Shown: one piece after another, positions 8,199 to 15,920 of the stretch
Layout: every line of letters begins with the position of its first letter
Position numbering within the stretch: the stretch's first letter is position 1
Assembly: GCA_040510375.1 (NCBI GenBank)
Contig: JBEVJC010000016.1
Location: 185,444-249,443 of the forward strand
Direction: 5' to 3'
DNA: 64,000 nucleotides
From: JBEVJC01 sp040510375
GTDB taxonomy: Bacteria > Bacteroidota > Bacteroidia > Chitinophagales > Chitinophagaceae
The notes under the pieces: generated by a model
Databases searched by the model: none
Told to the model about the DNA's origin: nothing
The model's input: the letters and a program-made list of their open reading frames with translations, nothing else
Program-made: the position numbers and the translations under genes

Positions 8199-9659
8199 AT
8201 GAAAAAATGGTATTTATTTCCTGCCCTGTTCCTGCTTTTAGTACTGATCAATGCCTGTCAGAAAGAATTCAGCCGTGAGAATGGAGATATTGAAGCGGAA
8301 GGTACCCTTCAGTCCGATGTTACGGGTGATTGTCTTCCAAAAACTGTTGCAGGTTCATTCGAGGCTACGGTAGCGCTGGATGATTCCAATTATATAGACG
8401 TTTCTGTAAATGTGACAGCTCCCGGCATCTACACTATTACTACCGACACCATTAATGGTTTTTATTTTTCTGCAACAGGAAGGTTTACAAGTACCGGTTT
8501 AACCACTGTCCGGTTAAATGGATCGGGTACACCCATTGCTGATGGCACTGATATTTTTGTGGTTTCATTTGGCGGATCCACCTGCGCCATTGCGGTGGTT
8601 ACTGTACCTGAAGGGGCAGGCGGTCCTGCGGTGTTCACGCTCACCGGCGCTCCGGGGGATTGTACAACACCCAATATAGAAGGTGTATATAGTACCGGAA
8701 TACAATTGAATGCAGCTACCCACTATATTGAAGTTAAGGTGAACGTGACCACTATCGGAACGTATAATATAACTACAAATACGGCTAATGGTATTACGTT
8801 CAGTGGAACGGGTACATTTGGTTCAACCGGGGATGCCATTGTAACGCTTGCGGGTAGCGGCGAACCATTGGCCAGTGGGGTAACTGAACTTGCCGTAGAG
8901 GGGGTGCAGGCCTGTGCTTTTACGGTGAATGTGATTGGGGAGGCTGAATATGCGATCGATTGTCAGAGTAAATTTATAAATGGTTATTATGAGGTCGGGG
9001 TAGAACTGGATGGAACCCATACGGTTGAAGTTGGGATTAATGTTGGTACGCCAGGGGCTTATTCAATCACCGGTACGCTTAACGGGATGACATTTTCTTC
9101 TGTCGGCGAATTTATGGACGCCGGATTTCATCCGGTTGTCCTGCAAGGTAGTGGTACTCCTACAACAGAAGACTACAATTTCATTGAACTTTCCGGGGGG
9201 AGCGAGGAGTGTATATTGGATATATTTGTAAATCCAGGTGTTGTAAAGGACTGGGAATTTACGGAGGCGGCAAATTATTACTCTGGTGGATTTGATGTGG
9301 CTAGTGTTATAACTCAAACAGGTGCCCCTACCATCCTGGTGTATGGCGGGTCATCAGGCTCCGACGTAATATCAATCGGACTCTCAGATGCTTCAGGAGG
9401 CGCGTTTGAGGTGAATGAGACTTATGACACAAGGACATCAAACCCCGCACTTAATTCTGCAGCATTCATATTTGAGGGACCCGCAAATAGTTATTATGCC
9501 GACCCGACAATTGCCAGCGTTTCATTAGTCTTTACGATTACGGAACATGATCCGAGTACGCAGATGATCAAGGGGACATATACAGGTACTGTTAAACATA
9601 TTTCAGGGCAAAACAGGAATATCACTCTCGGAATGTTCTCAGGAACCTATCAACAATAA
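8199..9659 (+). CDS. Lipoprotein with three Cys-bracketed beta repeats
   Basis: 486 residues, not recognised by family name. ATG 8199 gives a lipoprotein signal (LLLVLINAC, lipid Cys20); the upstream in-frame extension lacks this logic. Three ~90-residue repeats follow (about 44-134, 154-244, 254-343). Each opens with a Cys (45, 155, 255) and closes with a Cys (129, 239, 338), and contains the pattern V-x-V-N-V-x-x-x-G-x-Y-x-I-T and F-x-x-x-G-x-F-x-x-x-G, then L-x-G-S-G-x-P. The C-terminal ~140 residues differ. Probably a surface beta-sandwich protein; the paired cysteines suggest one disulfide per repeat (inference). A strong terminator follows. Confidence 0.8.
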   Translation: MKKWYLFPALFLLLVLINACQKEFSRENGDIEAEGTLQSDVTGDCLPKTVAGSFEATVALDDSNYIDVSVNVTAPGIYTITTDTINGFYFSATGRFTSTGLTTVRLNGSGTPIADGTDIFVVSFGGSTCAIAVVTVPEGAGGPAVFTLTGAPGDCTTPNIEGVYSTGIQLNAATHYIEVKVNVTTIGTYNITTNTANGITFSGTGTFGSTGDAIVTLAGSGEPLASGVTELAVEGVQACAFTVNVIGEAEYAIDCQSKFINGYYEVGVELDGTHTVEVGINVGTPGAYSITGTLNGMTFSSVGEFMDAGFHPVVLQGSGTPTTEDYNFIELSGGSEECILDIFVNPGVVKDWEFTEAANYYSGGFDVASVITQTGAPTILVYGGSSGSDVISIGLSDASGGAFEVNETYDTRTSNPALNSAAFIFEGPANSYYADPTIASVSLVFTITEHDPSTQMIKGTYTGTVKHISGQNRNITLGMFSGTYQQ

Positions 9660-9693
9660 CATTAGCAGGTTAAATAGAAACAATACTTTAAAT

Positions 9694-9730
9694 AAAATGC
9701 CCGGATGATTTTTTCATCCGGGCATTTTTA
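9694..9730. terminator. Bidirectional terminator between convergent genes
   Basis: Stem of about 14 bp (AAATGCCCGGATGA paired with the CATCCGGGCATTT side) around a T-rich loop, with A-rich and T-rich flanks. It can serve both the + strand lipoprotein gene and the - strand aminopeptidase gene. Confidence 0.85.
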
Positions 9731-9748
9731 TTTTTCATAACTGTTTTA

Positions 9749-11209
9749 TCAGAACGCTTTCTTCTCAGCAGACTTCAGCGCCGGTGTTTTATATTTATCC
9801 AGTACACTTTGTTCGGCGATCATTTTTTCAATTGCTTCAATTGATCTTGGTGCATAAACCGATAACAGTTCATATCCTGTTTCCGTAATCAACGCATCGT
9901 CTTCGATACGTACGGCGATGCTCCACCATTTTTTATCACAATTACTTCCTTCCGGAATATAAATCCCTGGCTCAATCGTGATCACCATATTCTTTTTCAG
10001 TTTTCCGTAATTGCTGCGATCATGCACATCGAGTCCGATATGGTGACCCAGTCCATGCGGATAATATTTTCTCGCATCCGCTTTATCCTTTGCAATACCA
10101 AGTTTTACCAGGCCATTGGCAATAATATCACGAGATACTTTTTCCGCATCGCCCCAGGACGAGCCATCCTTCAGCGTTTTAAAAGCCGCTTCCTGTGCAT
10201 CATAAACCAACTGGTAAATGATCTTTTCGTTTTCGGAGAATTTACCTTTAGCGGGGATGGTCCGGGTTACGTCTGCAGAGTATCCATGATATTCGGCTCC
10301 CACATCCATCAGCAGCAGGGTGGTGCCCACCCTGGTCTTACTGTTCTCCATATAATGAAGGATACAGCCATTCTCGCCTGCTCCCACAATGGAACCATAT
10401 CCTACACCTTCTGCACCGTATCTTTTATGTACATATTCATGAAGTCCCTGGATTTCCAGTTCACTCATATCGGGGCGAACCGTTTTCATCACTTCATTCT
10501 GTCCGAGGCAGGAAATCTCAATTGCTTTGCGGAGCAGCAGGAGTTCTTCGTCCGTTTTTATTTCCCGCAGGGCTCCGGTGATCTTGCGGTATTCGCGCAG
10601 GTCAAACCGTTTGTCCTTCTGGTAGGTATCAGAGACCGATGCCTTTTCCCGGAACTGGCTGATCAGGTCGGCCAGGTCTGCTTTATCACCCTTGGAATCG
10701 GGCACATCGATGGGAATTTCATCTATCAGGATCTTTGAGAATGATGTGAAATCGACCGGGAAATTTTTAAACGACGAGCCGTTCATAACGGTTTTGATGC
10801 CCAGTTTTTGCTGAACACCCTCAATACCGAGGCGGCGACCGGTCCATTGTTCACCCTGGGGGTCACGTTTCTGGGCGAACAGTATTTCATTAAAGCTATT
10901 GCCTGCTGAATCAGTCAGGGGTTCTTTAAAGATCAGCAGCATGGAATGCGGTTCCTTGTAACCGGTGAAATAATACATATCCGGATTCGCGTGATAGAAG
11001 TAATCAATATCTGCCGAGAAAACGCGGGTGGGATAGGCAAACACAACTGCCACTGAACTATCGGGCATTGCCTTGCGGAATGCTTCACGCCTTGAAGCAT
11101 GGAAGGCAGGTGTCAGGTAGTCGGTGGGCAGGTCGGTCTGTGCAATCATAGGCCCTATAAATAGGGTAAGGGCTACGATAACTAAAAAGGGTCTCTTACG
11201 TAAGTGCAT
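9749..11209 (-). CDS. Exported Xaa-Pro aminopeptidase (M24B, aminopeptidase P)
   Basis: 486-residue metallopeptidase that removes N-terminal residues preceding proline. A signal peptide is present (RKRPFLVIVALTLFIGPMIAQ), so it is periplasmic or surface-exposed. An N-terminal creatinase-like domain (to about residue 200) precedes the pita-bread domain. Metal ligands are visible: two Asp in LLLMDVGAEYHGYSADVTRT, His in LGHHIGLDVHD, Glu in VITIEPGIYIPEG and Glu in AVRIEDDALIT. It is a single-gene unit bounded by a terminator downstream and a small hypothetical gene upstream. Confidence 0.94.
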   Translation of the reverse strand: MHLRKRPFLVIVALTLFIGPMIAQTDLPTDYLTPAFHASRREAFRKAMPDSSVAVVFAYPTRVFSADIDYFYHANPDMYYFTGYKEPHSMLLIFKEPLTDSAGNSFNEILFAQKRDPQGEQWTGRRLGIEGVQQKLGIKTVMNGSSFKNFPVDFTSFSKILIDEIPIDVPDSKGDKADLADLISQFREKASVSDTYQKDKRFDLREYRKITGALREIKTDEELLLLRKAIEISCLGQNEVMKTVRPDMSELEIQGLHEYVHKRYGAEGVGYGSIVGAGENGCILHYMENSKTRVGTTLLLMDVGAEYHGYSADVTRTIPAKGKFSENEKIIYQLVYDAQEAAFKTLKDGSSWGDAEKVSRDIIANGLVKLGIAKDKADARKYYPHGLGHHIGLDVHDRSNYGKLKKNMVITIEPGIYIPEGSNCDKKWWSIAVRIEDDALITETGYELLSVYAPRSIEAIEKMIAEQSVLDKYKTPALKSAEKKAF

Positions 11210-11278
11210 AAAAAAGGTGATTAGAAAACTAATTTAAGCTTTGCTAACCACCCTGCGCAAAAAATTACATGAACGCGT

Positions 11279-11548
11279 CTATTCGTCGTCTTCCTCTTCC
11301 TCGTAGTACGCATCCTGGCTGGTATAGTTCTGTTCCCAGGCTTTTACAGCTTCATCACTCAGACATTCGATAATATCGAACAGATTGTCTGTTTTCATTT
11401 TCCATTCCGTTTTAGTAAGATCATCGAACCGTTGCACGAACAGGCAATGATCCGTTTCCACAGCCACTTTGATCAATGAGATCGGTGCGTCTTCCTTTTC
11501 CCTGACCAGGTAGTGACAGCCATTTTCCAGCAGATCGTAATTGTACAT
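11279..11548 (-). CDS. Small acidic hypothetical protein
   Basis: 89-residue soluble protein, not recognised. The start is set at ATG 11548 because a strong GGGAGG site lies 6-7 nt upstream, unusual for this genome; an upstream start would add 11 residues. Sequence: YNYDLLENGCHYLVREKED, a beta-rich middle, and a C-terminus of consecutive Glu/Asp (EEEEDDE). It looks like a small antiparallel-beta protein. It is the first gene of a leftward pair with aminopeptidase P, 69 bp apart. Confidence 0.65.
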   Translation of the reverse strand: MYNYDLLENGCHYLVREKEDAPISLIKVAVETDHCLFVQRFDDLTKTEWKMKTDNLFDIIECLSDEAVKAWEQNYTSQDAYYEEEEDDE

Positions 11549-11754
11549 GAATCCCTCCCTTTTTAATTTTTTGTTCCTCAAATAATCTATTCAGTGAGCC
11601 TAAACTTTACAGTATTGGCGGACTTTCAAAGCAGTCGAATGTTGGGAGAATTAATGTGGGGTAGTAAGTAGAAGTCAAATTTAGGAAATTGGGGATTCAG
11701 TCCAAGGGGATTTTAACGCGACTTGAAAACTTAACAGTTAATTTTTTCAAATTA

Positions 11755-11850
11755 TTGAAACTCAAACAAATACGAATTCTTATACTCCTTTTATGTACCG
11801 CCCTGAGTTGCAATAAAAAGTCTTTTTTGACCCCAATTCCCCGCTTTAAA
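11755..11850 (+). pseudogene. Possible remnant of a lipoprotein (SusD-like) N-terminus
   Basis: The frame beginning at TTG 11755 encodes a lipoprotein-like leader: hydrophobic IRILILLLCTALSC then NKKSFLTPIP, which resembles the first 30 residues of SusD-family lipoproteins. The frame then runs antisense into the 3' end of the TPR gene, where it makes no sense. This looks like the 5' stub of a deleted gene. It could also be chance, as only ~30 codons are informative. The rest of 11582-11845 holds no other gene. Confidence 0.3.
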
Positions 11851-13576
11851 GGGCTGTCAGTGACTTTTTGGCACCCGATTGGGCGCTCGCGGATTGGGCT
11901 GCGAGGTCCATTAGTTGGCGGGCTTCACGTAATTCTTTTCTTGGTGAGCCGGTCTTTAAAATAGATTGTAAACTGTTATAAAATTCCCGGGCAGATTGTT
12001 TATCGCCCGATTTATAAGCGGCAATAAGGGCTCCATGTAATGCATTAAATCGCAGGGCATGTGACTGGAGTACCTGTTTATATTCATTCAGAGCTTCTAT
12101 TGGTTGGCCAGCCTGCAGGAGCATATCTGCAAACATTTCGCGTGCGGGCAGGATTTCACCGGGTGATACGGGATGTTTCGCCATGCCGTCTTCCAGTTCA
12201 GCTGCATTCGCCATTAGTTTAATTGCGTCAGCGCGGTTACCTTGGTAAAAAGTCAGCCAGGCTTTTGCGGTTTGCATTAATACAGACACCTGTCTTGTTT
12301 CCATTTCTTTTTCCTTTTGTGAAACAAGAAACTGATGAAGGTCCTGGAGTTTCACAAGTTCATTTTTGGCCGCGCTGATTTTTCCTGTGTGAACCTGTCC
12401 GAGCAGCCTTGTAAAATGGACGATGGCCTGTTGCCAGGGGAAATCTTTCAGGGATCCGGTTGGTGGATCCATTTTGAGTTCAGCGGCCTCATGCCATTGT
12501 TTTCTTTCCAGGTAATAACGGGCCGGGATCGCTGCGAAGGCATAGGCTACTTTGAAATTAAATGGAGATACCAGGTCCATTCCCTGCACATATTCAACCA
12601 GTCGTTTTGCACTGCTATCGTCGCCCTGCTGCAGGTAGGCATACATCAGGTAATCGAGCGCATGCAGTTCTTCATCCCAGTGACCGTTGATGCCAGCCTG
12701 TTCAGCGTAACAAATAGCGGATGATGCAGCCGCCCTGTTTGAACTGATACTTTCTTCCCAGAGTCCGAGCCTTATAAAAATATGGGAGGGCATATGTTGG
12801 GCATGGGCAGATGCGGGTGCAATCGATGCGTACTTACGTGCAGCGGGAAGCGCGCGGGCGGCGAGGTTGGGGTCGTCGCAATTGTGGATGATCAGGTGTG
12901 CTACACCGGGATGAAGGGGTTGCTTTTCAAAGATGGGCATCAGGATGGTGATCGCCTTTTGTTGCTTCGACAGGGTTTTATCGGTCTGGTCTGCTGCTGC
13001 ATTTAAAGCAAGGGCATAAAAAACGGTGGCGTCGAGGTCACCGGGATATTCCTGGTGCAGGCCGGCCATCGCTGTTTCGAACCGGAGCACGCGGGTACGA
13101 TGGGGCAATGATTGGGCACTATCATAAAACCGGGCGATTGCTTCAATATAGGCAGATTCCCTTGCGGTTTTATTTTTGATTGACCGGGCTATTCCGACCA
13201 TCTGTTGTCCCTTTTCTATTTCAGATTTATCAGGCGGGGTCCAGAGAGGGTGGAAGTTGGACATTGCAACTCCCCAGTAAGCCATTGCGCAGTCGGGGTG
13301 AACATCAATAATGCGGGCAAATTGTTTTTCAGCTTCGTCGTATTCAAAAGAGTGGAGTAAGGCCACGGCGGTGTTGAATGCATTGCGGAGGGAATCGGGA
13401 ATGGTCAGGTCGAAGGAGATCGTGCCGAAACCTTCTTCCATGCGGCCGCAGGAAATAAGTTCGCCTCTTTTCAACACGGGTATTTTATCAGGCGTTGAAG
13501 TTTTGGTGCGATCCATACATCCCAGTAATCCGGAGATTATCAGGAGCGGGCCAGCAATTTTTAAAACCTGCCTCAT
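11846..13576 (-). CDS. TPR-repeat lipoprotein
   Basis: 576 residues with a lipoprotein leader (KIAGPLLIISGLLGC). TPR-type helices recur: SFEYDEAEKQFARIIDVHPDCAMAYWGVAM near residue 80, further pairs across 150-330, and QPIEALNEYKQVLQSHALRFNALHGALIAAYKSGDKQSAREFYNSL near 500-550. The architecture (HPDCAMAYWGVAMS, HMPSHIFIRLGLWEESI) matches a family of ~550-residue TPR proteins widespread in Bacteroidota and Acidobacteria with no assigned enzyme activity. It is probably periplasmic, anchored at the outer membrane. Its upstream region carries a duplicated 26-bp block. Confidence 0.85.
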   Translation of the reverse strand: MRQVLKIAGPLLIISGLLGCMDRTKTSTPDKIPVLKRGELISCGRMEEGFGTISFDLTIPDSLRNAFNTAVALLHSFEYDEAEKQFARIIDVHPDCAMAYWGVAMSNFHPLWTPPDKSEIEKGQQMVGIARSIKNKTARESAYIEAIARFYDSAQSLPHRTRVLRFETAMAGLHQEYPGDLDATVFYALALNAAADQTDKTLSKQQKAITILMPIFEKQPLHPGVAHLIIHNCDDPNLAARALPAARKYASIAPASAHAQHMPSHIFIRLGLWEESISSNRAAASSAICYAEQAGINGHWDEELHALDYLMYAYLQQGDDSSAKRLVEYVQGMDLVSPFNFKVAYAFAAIPARYYLERKQWHEAAELKMDPPTGSLKDFPWQQAIVHFTRLLGQVHTGKISAAKNELVKLQDLHQFLVSQKEKEMETRQVSVLMQTAKAWLTFYQGNRADAIKLMANAAELEDGMAKHPVSPGEILPAREMFADMLLQAGQPIEALNEYKQVLQSHALRFNALHGALIAAYKSGDKQSAREFYNSLQSILKTGSPRKELREARQLMDLAAQSASAQSGAKKSLTAL

Positions 13577-13603
13577 AAGTTGTGATTGAGGTATTTGTAA
13601 GCT

Positions 13604-13700
13604 ACGAATAAAAGACGGTTCGGAGAGGCGGTAAAGAGTTGTGCGAGACGCTCACGCGGGTATTTTCTGAGTACGAATAAAAGATGGTACGGAGAGGGGC
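13604..13700. repeat. Imperfect 26-bp direct repeat upstream of TPR gene
   Basis: Two copies of TACGAATAAAAGAyGGTwCGGAGAGG, at about 13604-13629 and 13672-13698, 68 bp apart. They lie between the TPR gene start (13576, leftward) and tRNA-Lys. A short minus-strand open frame across them is an artefact of the repeat. A duplicated promoter or regulator site is possible; nothing known was matched. Confidence 0.5.
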
Positions 13701-13800
13701 GCCTGTTGTGGGTTTCGGACCCTGTTTCGGGTGATGGGCGGGCGCGGCGGATGTTTCCGGATGTTTTTTCCCGATCTGCCGGAATTGCGTCAACGATTCT

Positions 13801-13831
13801 TTGGCCAACACGGCAAAATTTCGCATATTTG
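13801..13831 (+). promoter_or_regulatory. Promoter of tRNA-Lys
   Basis: TTG at 13801-13803, 20-nt spacer, then CATATTTG at 13824-13831 (one mismatch to TAnnTTTG). The tRNA begins 13 nt downstream. The spacing equals that of the rRNA promoters at the other end of the window. Confidence 0.6.
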
Positions 13832-13844
13832 CACCCCGTTTCAC

Positions 13845-13918
13845 GACTCCCTAGCTCAGTTGGTTAGAGCTACTGACTCTTAATCAGTAGGTCCTGGGTT
13901 CGAGTCCCAGGGGGGTCA
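13845..13918 (+). tRNA. tRNA-Lys (anticodon CTT)
   Basis: 74-nt cloverleaf: acceptor GACTCCC pairs with GGGGGTC, D arm AGCTCAGTTGGTTAGAGCT, anticodon arm CTGACTCTTAATCAG with CTT in the loop, T arm with GGTTCGAGTCC, discriminator A. CCA is not encoded. A terminator hairpin with a T run follows. The 3' half is copied at 14973-15012, marking this gene as an integration or recombination site. Confidence 0.96.
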
Positions 13919-13925
13919 CAAAGAA

Positions 13926-13955
13926 GAGGTATCAGAAATGGTAGCCTCTTTTTTT
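13926..13955 (+). terminator. Terminator of tRNA-Lys
   Basis: GAGG-TATCA-GAAA-TGGTA-g-CCTC hairpin with one bulged base, followed by seven T residues. The rest of 13956-14154 holds no gene. Confidence 0.75.
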
Positions 13956-14154
13956 GTGTCCAAAATTACCGGCCGCGGCGGGATCATTTTGAAAAGTTGG
14001 GGGCTGGAAAATTATTTCTTTTTACGAAACCAAGATTTCCTATACTTTTCCAATGCTATTATATTCAAACTTAATTGAAGTGTATATTGATCAAGGATAC
14101 CTGTCACAATTATGGATTTATTATCTGGTAAATTTCGTATAAACCTTTTAAAAT

Positions 14155-14555
14155 TTACTTTACCCAGTTCTCTACCTGCAAACCATTTACCCTACCAAAC
14201 TCTTTTTCGTTATTAGTAACCAGAATGTAGTTTAGACTTTTTGCATGTGCAGCTATCAATGTATCAAGTGGACCAATAGGCGTTCCTCTACCTTCGAGAT
14301 CAGCTCGGATAATACCATATTCAACTGTAGCATTATAATCAAATGGTAAATGTCAAAGGGAATGGAAAATTGATGGAGTGCCGACAAGTTTTTTTCAACA
14401 GCTGCACTTTTACGTGCTCCGTATTCTAATTCCGCTAAGGTAATAACAGAAAGAGCTATCTGACCAGGAGCGATAGCATTAAACTTTTCAAAAACGGAAA
14501 TCGGTTTTTGCTTAATGATATAAATACAGGTATTGGTATCAAGCAGCCAGGGCAT
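14155..14555 (-). pseudogene. vapC: VapC-type PIN toxin, frameshifted
   Basis: VapC toxins are PIN-domain RNases. The N-terminal frame (LLDTNTCIYIIK, VITLAELEYGARKS) is intact from ATG 14555 to about position 14355. The C-terminal half continues in another frame: PFDYNATVEYG, GTPIGPLDTLIAAHA, LVTNNEKEF, VENWVK and stop at 14155-14157. A 14-nt insertion at 14339-14352, an imperfect tandem copy of the adjacent eight bases, causes the shift. Removing it restores exactly 128 codons, the normal VapC size. The in-frame product would stop at 14256 and lack the C-terminal catalytic Asp, so it should be inactive. Confidence 0.85.
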
Positions 14556-14791
14556 TAATCAAATAATTCGCGACTCTGTTGTAAAGGTTGATTTCTGTCA
14601 TTCATAAAATCGCCGGAAAAGATGGAGAGGCTGTCATAAAAGTTTTGCCAAGGGCTATGAAACGGAATAATATAAATTACATTCCCCATTTTCTTAAGAT
14701 AAACCTTATCGTCATTTATCTTCAAATCGTTGGGTAATTGAATGGCTTGGTGACCTGAAATATTCTGTATATCTACTACCTGTATTTTCAT
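14555..14791 (-). CDS. vapB: VapB-type antitoxin (AbrB-like)
   Basis: 78 residues: N-terminal swapped-hairpin DNA-binding domain (SGHQAIQLPNDLKINDDKVYLKKMGNVIYIIP) and a C-terminal toxin-binding tail (FSGDFMNDRNQPLQQSRELFD), both typical of VapB. AGAGAGG lies just upstream of the ATG. The stop TAA shares its last A with the vapC ATG (TAATG), implying coupled translation. It would bind toxin and repress its own promoter; with the toxin broken it may persist only as a remnant or as protection against related toxins. Confidence 0.87.
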   Translation of the reverse strand: MKIQVVDIQNISGHQAIQLPNDLKINDDKVYLKKMGNVIYIIPFHSPWQNFYDSLSIFSGDFMNDRNQPLQQSRELFD

Positions 14792-15254
14792 AACCTCTCT
14801 GTAGTTGCCTGTAAATGTACGTATTTTAATGCTTGTTTAGCCATGGGTGCGGTTGTACTACCCCAATTCTGCCAATTACTCTAAAATGTATATCAATTTA
14901 ATAATCAGTTATTTAAAGCGTTCAACTTGCTTTAAGTCTATTTAAATCCTCCATTCGCCGGTTCGGCTTTTTTCTTAAACTGTAGGTCCTGGGTTCGAGT
15001 CCAAGGGGTCCAAGATTGTACCACTGTAACTTACCGCCGTTTGTGCCATTTTTTTGCCCAAAGGATCCTCACTTAATTGGTGTTATTAATTCACCGACTC
15101 CCTGGTTCGATCATATACACCACAAAAACACAGTTTTCTGGAAATGCCGACCCAATAAAATTTTCATTTAGCGGCTATCCATGCATGTTAATAAATTGAC
15201 GAAAAATATCTTTATTGAGTTCTCTATCTTTAAATATCACCTCAACCACTGCTT
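14792..15254. other. Gene-free AT-rich stretch with tRNA fragments
   Basis: No coding frame of note in 463 bp. It contains the tRNA-Lys 3'-half copy (14973-15012), and at 15092-15105 a short match to the tRNA 5' end with its leader (TCAC then GACTCCCT). The remainder shows nothing recognisable apart from the upstream region of the membrane-protein gene. Confidence 0.6.
14973..15012 (+). repeat. Displaced copy of tRNA-Lys 3' half (att-like)
   Basis: About 40 bp resembling the tRNA-Lys anticodon 3' side and T arm, including a perfect 21-bp match (14982-15002 equals 13887-13907). The acceptor end is degraded. Its direct orientation relative to the tRNA, with vapBC between, is what an attL/attR pair of a small integrated element would leave. 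No integrase is present. Confidence 0.75.
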
Positions 15255-15893
15255 ATGGACAAAATCAAATTTAGCTTATTTGACATTTTTGTTTATACAA
15301 TACCGGGAATTGTAATAATGTTTGGCATCTACCTGCTTCCGGTTGAATTAAAACCTGGTATGGAGTCTTTTATTAAAAGTTTTGGCAAACTAATGGCTGT
15401 ACAAAACCTGAATACAATCACATTAGCCATTCTGGTGGCCTACCTTATCGGCTTTACGCTCCATTATTTTGGATATCGGTATTTTTATTTCATTACTTCA
15501 AGATTCTGGAAAAAACGATTTGCTGATAAACTAAAAAACAAACCTCATTCTGAGGCAAAATATGTACTTGTAAGACACCAAAGCAAGGACAATTTTGCTT
15601 ATATAGATCAGTGGAATACCTATAGAGGCATGTCGTTCAATCTTTCCCTTTCTTTCCTGATTGTTGGACTGCAACTAAGTTTAATGCTGATTCTGCAAGG
15701 GGTTTTCCGGATGGATTGGATTTTATTAATTGCGGTATTGTTTCTGATGTCTTTCATTACTTTTAAGAGATCAGTTATCTTTCATTTCTGGAGTTTAAGC
15801 ACACTGGAAGAAACATTTGCAATGCTCAATCAATCGCAGGAACAGCCTCAGGAAGAGCCCCAAAAAGTCCTCGAAACCGATGATCAAATTTGA
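15255..15893 (+). CDS. Unrecognised four-helix membrane protein
   Basis: 212 residues; no family assigned. Hydrophobic helices lie at about 9-27 (IFVYTIPGIVIMFGIYLL), 55-74 (ITLAILVAYLIGFTLHYFGY), 131-150 (LSLSFLIVGLQLSLMLILQG) and 155-171 (ILLIAVLFLMSFITF). A basic, soluble loop of ~50 residues (RFWKKRFADKLKNK to NTYRGMSF) sits between the pairs, and the tail is Gln/Glu-rich (QSQEQPQEEPQK). It lies 27 bp before the glycosyltransferase gene on the same strand, so the two are probably co-transcribed. Base composition is more AT-rich than the core genes, consistent with transfer. Confidence 0.75.
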   Translation: MDKIKFSLFDIFVYTIPGIVIMFGIYLLPVELKPGMESFIKSFGKLMAVQNLNTITLAILVAYLIGFTLHYFGYRYFYFITSRFWKKRFADKLKNKPHSEAKYVLVRHQSKDNFAYIDQWNTYRGMSFNLSLSFLIVGLQLSLMLILQGVFRMDWILLIAVLFLMSFITFKRSVIFHFWSLSTLEETFAMLNQSQEQPQEEPQKVLETDDQI

Positions 15894-15920
15894 CAGGAAT
15901 ACTATTCTCCCCATTATATC

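Noticed and set aside
10022..10738. 238-codon open frame on the plus strand
   Set aside because: Entirely antisense to aminopeptidase P, whose motifs are unambiguous; the predicted protein has no coherent domain.
13602..13844. 80-codon minus-strand frame before the TPR gene
   Set aside because: Created by the duplicated 26-bp block and overlapping the tRNA promoter; no domain.
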